A stretch of DNA of 64,000 bases from Pontederia crassipes (taxonomy: Eukaryota; Streptophyta; Magnoliopsida; Commelinales; Pontederiaceae), in contig CM060194.1 of NCBI GenBank assembly GCA_030549335.1, positions 68,918,077 through 68,982,076 of the forward strand, in the 5' to 3' direction. Numbering within the stretch: the stretch's first letter is position 1; each line of letters begins with the position of its first letter. A program made the position numbers and the translations under genes. The notes beneath the pieces were generated by a model. It saw only the letters and a program-made list of their open reading frames with translations, was not told where the DNA came from and made no database searches. Positions 48,219-58,000 of this stretch are shown in pieces.

Positions 48219-48937
48219 ATTTGTTTAGAAAGAGTCACATAATCCTAACATTTCATCACTACACAAGACGACACACAACCCCCTCGTTGGGCAGTTGGGG
48301 ACGTTGACACGGCGGAGACCAGAAGCGAAGGAGAGACAGAGCCATTACAATAAGACGCAGAGGCGTTTGGTCCACTGACGAAAGTATAAAAGCCGACAAC
48401 GGTGAGCTAAGCTGGTTTCTGTTTTATTTTGAATTTATTCATATGCATCCTAAATATAATATTTTTTCTATCTAATACTAAATTATAAATAATAAATTTT
48501 AACCCTTAACTTTACCAGATTTTGATACTTAAATTCTTTCATTAAATTTAATCCAACTTTTGATTAGTTATTTTTTTATAATTGTAAAATATCAATTTTC
48601 ACTTATTACCCTTATTAAATTATTTTGTTATACAGTTCAAGTATTCCAATTTTTTTAATTATTAGAAATATTATATTCATTTTTTTATTTTCTAATTTAT
48701 TATGAAAAAGTAAAGATAAAAAATATTATTTTATAATTATTTCATGAAACAAAAAGAAAATGAAATTTTGAATGGAAAGACTTAAATGGTAAATTGAAAC
48801 AATTGGTAAAGTTAATTAATCATTTTAAAAGGACGCTATATTTCATGAGTGACATGATAAATAATTAATTTTAGACCCGTTTTATTTTTATTTTCGGTCA
48901 AAAGAAAACAAGGAAAAAAAGATTCGCTAGGGAAATT
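48219..48937. other. Intergenic region and promoter of the LysM receptor kinase gene
   Basis: The first about 200 bp are GC-richer, followed by AT-rich DNA leading to a TATA box at 48938. No gene seen. Confidence 0.5.
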
Positions 48938-48945
48938 ATTTATAC
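48938..48945 (+). promoter_or_regulatory. TATA box of the LysM receptor kinase gene
   Basis: TATTTATA, followed by ACTTTATACGAG. It predicts a start near 48970, which makes the ATG at 49022 the first AUG of the message. Confidence 0.55.
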
Positions 48946-49021
48946 TTTATACGAGACCGACACTGTGGCGATACGACCTTCGTTTTTTTGTCGTTTTCTC
49001 TTCTCTGGCTGCTCCCTTGTT

Positions 49022-52000
49022 ATGGCTTCAGGATATTGTCGCTCAGCTCACTGCCGGCCTTTTAAGATGTCCCCAAATTTGGGCTTCCTGCCGCTCTCCG
49101 GCGCCGTCCTCCTCCTCCTCGCGTCGTTATCGACGCCTTCCGAATCCTCGTGCCCCCGCGGGAGTTGCGACTTGGCGCTGGGCTCCTACTTCCTGGCCGA
49201 CAACGTCGCCGGCCAAGAACTCAACCTGACCTATATCTCTGGCCTCTTCGGCCAGATGCTCCCCTACAACCCCCTCATCACCGATCCCAACTTCATCGTG
49301 TCCCAGACTTCCGTCAACGTCTCCTTCCCTTGTGACTGCCTCCCCGGCGGCTTCCTCGGCCGGTCCTTCTCCTACGTAGCCCGCTCCGGCGAGACATACC
49401 GCTCCATCGCGACAGTCGTGTACGCAAACCTCACCACTGAGGCCATGCTCGCTGCGTATAACGCCTTCCCGGATGGCAACATCACTGCAGGCGCCACCGT
49501 CAAGGTCACCTTGAACTGTTCCTGTGGGGACCCTGCCGTGTCGAAGGACTACGGGCTCTTTCTCACGTACCCTCTCCGGCCGGGGGAGAACCTTACCACG
49601 GTCGCAGAAGAGTTTGGGATCCCGGAGCTGCAGCATTTGATAGGCAGCTACAACCCCGGTGCGAATTTCAGCTCCGGAGAAGGGATCGTGTTCATCCCTG
49701 TCAAAGGTGAGTGGGCGTCGTTGTATAATAATTGCGATATTTTTATCATGTTACTGGCGCAGATAGTTGAAGTGCTGTAGACGCGAGAAATAACTGTTCT
49801 CTTGCCACTTGTTTTTTTTCACCTTCCCAGAAGGAAAAGGATGCCTGTCTAAGTTGGACAAACTTCGGATTAATTCATGTTTGAAATATATACCATAATC
49901 CAGATCATGTTATACTAATATGCATGCAAGTGGCTGGTTCTTATCCAAAAGGTTGATGAGTTACCCACGTTTGTTATTGCTTTTGCTGCTTACCGCTTCT
50001 AGCTCTTTAGCATTGCAAAATATGTTTCATCAAATGCTCTTCACATTCTATCTTGATATAACCCAGAGTCTCCACTGTTGGGAGGCATCGTCTCTCTCTG
50101 AATTAGTCCTAGTAGCGTCCTGACACCAGGTTAAGAATGACAAACTGCAGTGAAATTGCACTTCCACAAGTTTTCAATATTTGCATTCTTTTCACTTCAT
50201 AAAAAAGGGAAAATATCCTGTAGTTGAAAAGGTCAGATGTGATCTCAGTTATATGGTAGTACTCATTTTTATTATCTTGTGCAATCTCTTTTATGCAGAT
50301 ATCAATGGAAGTTTTCGATCTTTCTCAACAAGGTATTATATCATGAATGTTTTGGTAGATCTTTGTCCATTATATCCAGCCCAGTTGTTTTATTTCATTA
50401 ATGTGAATGTGAGATTACTTTTTGTTTTGCAGCACAGGTGATTTGGATTTCTTTCCTCCATATTGATGGTACTTCTTGATAGTGTTTTTAGTGCAGAAAA
50501 TCAACAGGAAATTGAAATCTAGTACTCTGGTAACTCAGGCTTATGTTTTATAATTTAAGCAGGGCTTTCTGGTGGAGGCATTGGTGGTATTTCTGCTGCA
50601 ATACTTGTTGTTTTAGTAGTACTGGCTATTGCAATATATTTTAAGATTTACAGGCAAAGGAAGGGGAGAAATGATTCAACTTATGCCTCTATGGATAACA
50701 CTGGTAATCCTGTTCTCAGATCACGTTAATTCTTCAGTGTCATAACTTTAGTAGAGCCTCTCTTATTTGTTTATGTATCTGTCGAGACTGGTACACCATA
50801 AAAAAAGAAAGGAAAGAAAAATAGATGAATTATTGTTTGATTGGTAATAAAAAGTACTGCACTATACCTTGGCTTTACACCCTGTGACTCCGGTATTTTA
50901 GATATTTCTGAGAATAGTGAACTTTATCATAATTTGATGCTGTTTTTTATTAATGACATTGTTAACTGTGCAGGTGTATCTTTGAAAAATCGTAGTGCCT
51001 CTGGACTAACAAATATTAACATGGAGAAGTCAGTGGAATTCACCTATGAAGAGCTTTCTGTGGTTACTAATGGTTTTAACATGGCTAATAAGATTGGCGA
51101 GGGTGGTTTTGGAGCTGTCTATTATGCTCAACTCAGAGGAGAGGTTGGTTACACTTTTATCATGCGTAGAATTCTATGCTTATTTCTCTGCTACATTAAA
51201 TTATTTTCATTTCTCAGTTTAACTTTTACCTAGTCCCATGTTGTTGTAGCCTTCTTCCTATTTCATACATAAATGCCATGATATAGCATGCACATTGGAC
51301 GTGCTCTTCTGGAGCTCCATCATTCCATTTTCATGCTTACTGTTGTTCTCTTTGCAGATTTTCCTTTTTTTTTTGACATATTCTGATTCTGTACCCTACA
51401 ATGTCGATTCAATATCTTTCCAGCTTTCAAAAAGAGGAACTGTATTCAGTTTTGTTAATATCATATGACCAGTCAATATGCAATGTTTCAACATTTGTCT
51501 TTCAAACTAGTTCAGTCAATTCCACCATTAATTGCCATCATGCAGAATCGCTATACTATCTATCAAATAACATTTTTTTAGAAGTAAAAGGATGACTACC
51601 ACACTTTTGTGGCCACCCGCTTTGTATTAAGTGAAATCTTTCATATATCTTTGATTCGTTGAACTTATGTATTCAAGATGAAATGGCATACTTTTACTGC
51701 ATATATGATCTTGCTGAAAGATTTAGACTTAATTCAGTGGCTTATATGAATTTCATATCTATATGTTTCTTCTTTCCACATTTACCCGATGTCTGCATGT
51801 TTTTTAAGTGGGGTAACAGATATCTGCATGCCTTTCTCCCATTGACTACTGGATGTCTTACTTTAATCTCCCATGTATATTGTCTTTTTGTCAAAGTTGT
51901 CGAAAATGCAGTAGTTTGCTGTTCCTTTTTCATCTCATCAATGTCAAATCCATTGCATATTTGTTCTTAGTTATCCCACGGAGTGCTTCGATGTTATTTG

Positions 52001-55000
52001 TTATCCTGAGTTATTTCTGTCTTGCAGGATGTAGCTATCAAGAGAATGAACATTGAAGCATCTAGAGAGTTCCTCGCGGAACTCAAAGTTCTCACTCGCG
52101 TTCATCATCTAAATTTGGTAAAGATGATTTTTCAGTTGTAGCATAATTATCTGAAATCTTTGTCTCCTGATGTTACAATTTATTCTTAGCTTAGTAGAGG
52201 TCTCTATTTATCTGATAATTGCACTTAAAGTTAGAATGTAGCTCCTATTTGTTGATTAGAGAATTCCCATGTGGGGATCTCTTCATACAAGTCCAGTTAC
52301 AACTCATTTTGAATTACTTCTAAGTAAGACTCATTCTGAGCTGAACCTAGCAGGAAGCATGTTGAAAGTGAAAAGTTTTTAATGATTGTTTTGAAGTTAA
52401 GCTGTGCACATCCTTTCTTATATAAAAGTTAAAAAGTTACTGGGGAGCAATTTACTACATGGGAATTGAGATTGAAGGTTTCAATCAGCTCAACAATGTT
52501 CAGGGACTCTTTGAGTGATTTGTTGGTCCAAGTTAATCTTATTACCTAATTCTCCCTCTCTCTCACACACAAAAAATCGCGAGTCTTCCTAGTTCCTAGT
52601 AAGACCTGTTTCTTTGGTTTCATCAAATGTAGGGGCTCTTGTCTTGTAGAGGAACTCTGCTACTTACATGTTTGTGGTGATTAGCGCATGAGAGGCATAT
52701 AGGGATAGTGTCACAAAATGAATTTCCTTAAACATGCTTGATCAATTTGAAGTTCAAACTAAAAAATGTTCTTTTTTCAGCAAGCTCACTTGATTCTTTG
52801 GCTGGGAACTTGCAAATGCTTCATGCTTGCACTGGACATACAGTAAAAGCTAAACAGGAAGTGTGACGCAAGCTACAAACTAAACTAGGAGACTGAGTTA
52901 TGCTGAAGAAATTTTTTTTTTCCATTCAACTTGATGTCCATTTCAACAGCAAAATTGTCATTTATCAGGCCTTTGTGCCTGGCAGAATATGACACTTAAA
53001 CAAAAGGAAACCAAATAAAGGAAATGCAGAATACGGAAGGGTAGGAAAGTAAATAAAGCAAGGAAATAATCATAATAACTCAGCATAATTTTTTTAGTCT
53101 ATTTCCTCCACAAATGGCAATCGATTTCAAAAGCCACAATCCATGTTGTGCTTAAGTTAGACTGATTTCAAATTTGAAAAATTGGCATCAATTTCAGTCA
53201 TGTCTTTTGTAGATTTGCTTGAATTTGGGCTTATTCCATCAATTCACCCTGACTGAGAAGAACTCAGCTCCAATGAGTTTTGAGACAAATAGTGGTCCAG
53301 AAAGGATTCATTGAGGTTGTGCAGTTCATCTTGTAAGGTGGTTTAGAAGAGATTCATCCAAGTAGTGGTCCACGATGAAGAATATTTGAATTTTGTGCCT
53401 AAAAGCTTCCAAAGTGTCTTCCAAAAGTAGCTTACGAATTTGACATTACGATTAGTGACTGGATTGTGGGAGCCAAACTTGTTTTGGATTGCTCTTTATT
53501 TTATAGTTGCATGCAATTTTAACAATGTCGCTAAAGAAACGTTTGACAGTAAAGGACGCTTGTGATGTTTTACTACAAGGAATGTAGTGCGCCATTTTGG
53601 AAAATCTATTGATGACCACAAGGTCTCGACGAGTATGCAGGAGAGAATGAAGTGCACCGTTTCGACCACGAGGATGGAATCATGGCTGTGAAGAGTACGA
53701 GGGGGACCAAGTACAAAGTCTATACTAAGGTCGCGTCTAAGCAGTGTGAGGAATAAGTAAAGGTGTCCAGTTTGATGCAAAATTACAATGATTGTTCTCC
53801 TGTTTTCTAGTTGCTCATGCTTTGAATTTAATCCTCAGTTCACACCTTCTACAAGTATCTAGGTTGAGTAGAGACCTAAGCATATTGTATTGCTGGTATG
53901 GAGTTACAGATTCATAATTCAGGCTGATATTTCAATCTCGAATTATCTTGGCATTGATTTCATCCTCCACATTCACTTTGATCTCTCAAAAAGTTTGTGA
54001 TGATAAGCTGAAATGCATGGAAATGTATCTCCCTCGAAAGATTTCCTAACACACATAAAACATTACTAGCTCTCGCTAAGTAATATATCAGAAAGGTTCC
54101 CCTAATATATATATATATATATATATATATAGGATTAATGTACTTCCTGCTCTGGAGGGATACTTAGCGCATATCAATCCACTGATCAATGTCTCCTCAA
54201 AAAAAAAAAAAAAAATCCATTGATCAATGGATCTAATCAAAAGTGACTAAATCTCATCATTTAAAAATATCATTTATCTATACTGTTGATCCCTAAGTGG
54301 ATCAACAGTTGAGATGCACTTAACATCCCTCCAGCTCTGGAGGCACATTAATCCCGCATAACAGAATAAGTACATAATCCCTATATCTTATATCTTTTCT
54401 TTCGAATAAGATAAAGAAAAACCCAAGGGATTTCGCAATCTGATAATCATTAATAACATAAAACAATGGAAAAATAAGCTTAAAAGGTGAAACGATAAAA
54501 CATTCAAGAGTTTAGTTGTTCGACTGCTAGATCAAACAACATTAATTACATCTCATCCGCAAAAATCAAGAGTTTAATTGAGCATCGTCTTGAATAAGCA
54601 CATTCCTCCTGATTTTGATTGGGAAAAAAAGGAAGAGCAAATGAGAGTGTGAGAGAGATAGAGAGATCGAATGATAGAGTCCCCTCGTCCTATCGTCCTC
54701 CTGGCTTTTTGGGTATCTTCTCCCTACAACTCCTAGAACTCACCATTTTAGCCTTCCAAACTTGACCTGGACAACCAAAATTGAAATAAGTTAAAAACTA
54801 GTTGCTATGGAGTCGGAAGGTTAAAATGGCGAATGTATGTTCAAACTGTGTACTTTATGCATGTTTCATGAAATAAGCATTGAATTGTGAGGCATAAAAC
54901 TAGTTTAGTCTGCATGAAAGTGGTGTGATCAAACTTCCCTAAGCTTATTCCAATGCTTGTTCTCAAGCAGCAGGTGGGAGATTTAAGAGATGGGTAACTC

Positions 55001-58000
55001 TCACATAAAGAAACATAAGTCAATTTGCAAATTCATCACTTTTCTCGTCACTCCTCAGCAAGATATTGGATATATCATTAATAGTTTAGCTTTGATCTTT
55101 AGAGTCACTGAAGGCATACTTATAAAGAATTATAAGTCTACTAGGTCCTTGATGTAACCGTTTCTTAAGACTAAATGTTTTCAGTCAGACAAGGGGCAGA
55201 AAGTATCCCGGTTTAATTAGAGTCGATCAAGGCCCTTCCATGGATGCTTCAAATTTCTTCATTGTTTACTGCAGAAATGCTTTCTTTTTTTTTTCCTTCT
55301 AAAAAAATGTTCTCTTTTGCTGTCAAAAAAATTTCTTTTGCAAGACTGTTAGGGTTTGACTAACCTTCTTTTAATTGACTTGTACAGAACTGTTGAGGTT
55401 TAACTAAACCTTTTTTGATGATTGTTAACGTAGAAATTTTTACTCCTTCAGCTACTATGTCTGTGACCCAAAAAGATTGAAAAGACATTTAATTGTTAGA
55501 TTTTTTCTTATAATGTTGATGGATGTGCAGAAAGGGATGTAACAAACCATACTTGTTTCCAATGCTTTTCAACTTTATGCATGCAAACAAGACATGTTCT
55601 AAGCAGGGGGAACATTTTTTGTCCACAAAAATTCAATGCAAAAGTATGCAAAAAGTTCAGGACTAAAGCAAATGGAGTGTAAGAGTAGAAATGTACCAGC
55701 ATAGCCTCCCCTAAGCTTGATTTCACAGCACTGCCCATCACTAGTATCTTTATAATTATGGATTTATTTCGCTGCATCTTCTAGCATTGTTCTGGTATTG
55801 TGACTAAGTCCCTAGACTCATCTTCTGACATTGTTTGAGCTACCTCTGTCGAAATCAATTTTGGTCCCATGCTTTTCCAAAACCTTCCTAGTGGACAAAG
55901 GAAGTTATATATCTTGAAAAGGGTTCTATGGAGGCCCATTGATGAAGGTTTCGAGAAGTGGAGCAGGACAATGCTCTTGTGTTGGAGCTGATGAACTACA
56001 CTTAACAACGACTATGTATCAACCTACTAGGAAAAGAAGAATGCCAAGGAGATCTGGTCTAGTCTTGAGAAGAAATATTCAAAACAAATGCTAAACTAGC
56101 CAATTTTATTGCCAGCACTGAACGATTAATCGAGTTGTACTTTAGTAGATTATTATAATCTCACGGAGTCCTTGTTTGAGAAATTGACAATATTTGATCT
56201 ATCCCATGTTCCAAACAAAATATTTGAAGAGTTAAGTTACAGACCCACCATTTTCATGATGGGTTGATCAATTATGTCATCTTCGACTTAAAAAATATGG
56301 GAGTTACTTTTAGAAGATTGAGTCTTATTCATACCAAACACATATGCCTCTATTAAATTTAGGAAACCTACCTAGGGTAATCATAATTCTCTTAGGAGGA
56401 ATGTACTCGTTTTATGAGTATCTTGCAGCCACATTCGTTGAATTTAGGTTTGTAGATACATCAGGCAGTATTGCCCACTTGGCTTCTGTTAATGCTTATG
56501 AGAAATAGATGACTGATTCTAACTTGTGAAGTGGTATGAATTACTTTGCTACTTGTCGATTTGAGTTTCCATATTACATTTCCCATTCTATGTATTTGAT
56601 AATTGTTGGCAACCTATATTACATCCAATCTTGTATTCCATGAGAGGACGAAACACATTCAGGTTGACTGTCACTTTGTGCTTGAAGATGTCACTAAAGG
56701 GAAGGTTGCTACATCCTAATCTTTTTTGAGCTATAACTAGCCCTTTGTTTTCAAGAAAGGAATATCCATGAAAGGTTGCAACTTTACTCGGGACGAGCTA
56801 GGCATATTGACATCTAGGTTTCAACTTAATGGGGTGTTGGAATGTGAAAATTGTGTTGGAATGTGAAAATTTTTTTAGTCAGGGTATACCTGCCAGCCAT
56901 TATTTAAATCTTTAACAATTTTCTATTTCAAATATTGCCATGCATAGTATTTGGCAGCAGACGCCCTTTGAGGGCCCTTTCCCCTCCGATCCTGCGACTT
57001 TGTGGCTGTCTCTCCGATGTTTGGCTCGACAGAGATAGGGATGGTGAGCACCACGAGTGTCCTTTTTGGCTGGTTCTTGGGCCATCTGCTTCAGGGAAAC
57101 TGGGTGATTTTTTGTGGAGAGCGATGTTAGACAGCGTGTATTGTACACCACCTTTCCTTTTTGCTTCGGGAATGGGGTCCAGTGTTTTGACGCTCTCTCC
57201 CTAAGAGCACACACTTGTACAACAACGCAATCTGGTAGTCATCCTTTTTCTCCTCAAAAAAAAAAAAAAAAAAATTGCCATGCACTCTTTTCTATATGTG
57301 GAGATATCATCCTCAATAGAAGTTTCAAAATTCAATATCATTCTCTTATATAGTTACATTTTTCATTTATTAATTGAAATTCTTACCCTGCCTTCAAAAA
57401 ATGGAAATTTTAAAACAGAAAAAGAGTGAGAGGGGATGACCAGCGCCCTGCTCCTTCTCCCTTTTTTCCTTTATTGGAGTAGAAACAAGGGGAGATAATG
57501 ATCGTGTCAACCTGCCGTTAGAGGGCCTCTCTTTTCCTAATTTTGTCTTTTTTATGACATGCTTTTTAATAAATAAAAAAATGTACGATAAGGGAAACTC
57601 GGTGAAAGTTGATAGCATGAGTTATTTGTCCACTCAAAGAAAGTTCAGGGTGAGCTATGACATCTATAGATTATGGGAAAGTATGAAATGACATCTACAG
57701 AATATATCTTCCTTGAAATGAAGTCTTTGGTATAATCTATATGCTAATCCTTATGAGTTGATTTTACTTTTATGCATTCTGATTTATTCTTTGGCTCTTT
57801 CATTGAGTAACTAAGTGTTGAATTATCAGTTTCTACTGAAAATTTTGGACTAATATGCAAATAGAAATTATCCAACGTGTACTATGTAATTACCAATGTG
57901 TTTGCATTTCCATTGAAATGCTTGGTACGGTTATTGTCTTATGTTGATGTGATTGAGTTCCACGTGGGGTAAATGATTTTTTTCTCTTGTTATTGATATT

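Noticed and set aside
48965-49021. Upstream extension of the LysM kinase frame beginning at 48965
   Set aside because: It begins with GTG, not ATG, and lies at the predicted transcription start; the first AUG is at 49022.
49127-49636. 169-residue minus-strand frame over exon 1 of the LysM kinase
   Set aside because: Shadow caused by high GC; the plus frame has the signal peptide, cysteine motifs and correct splicing.
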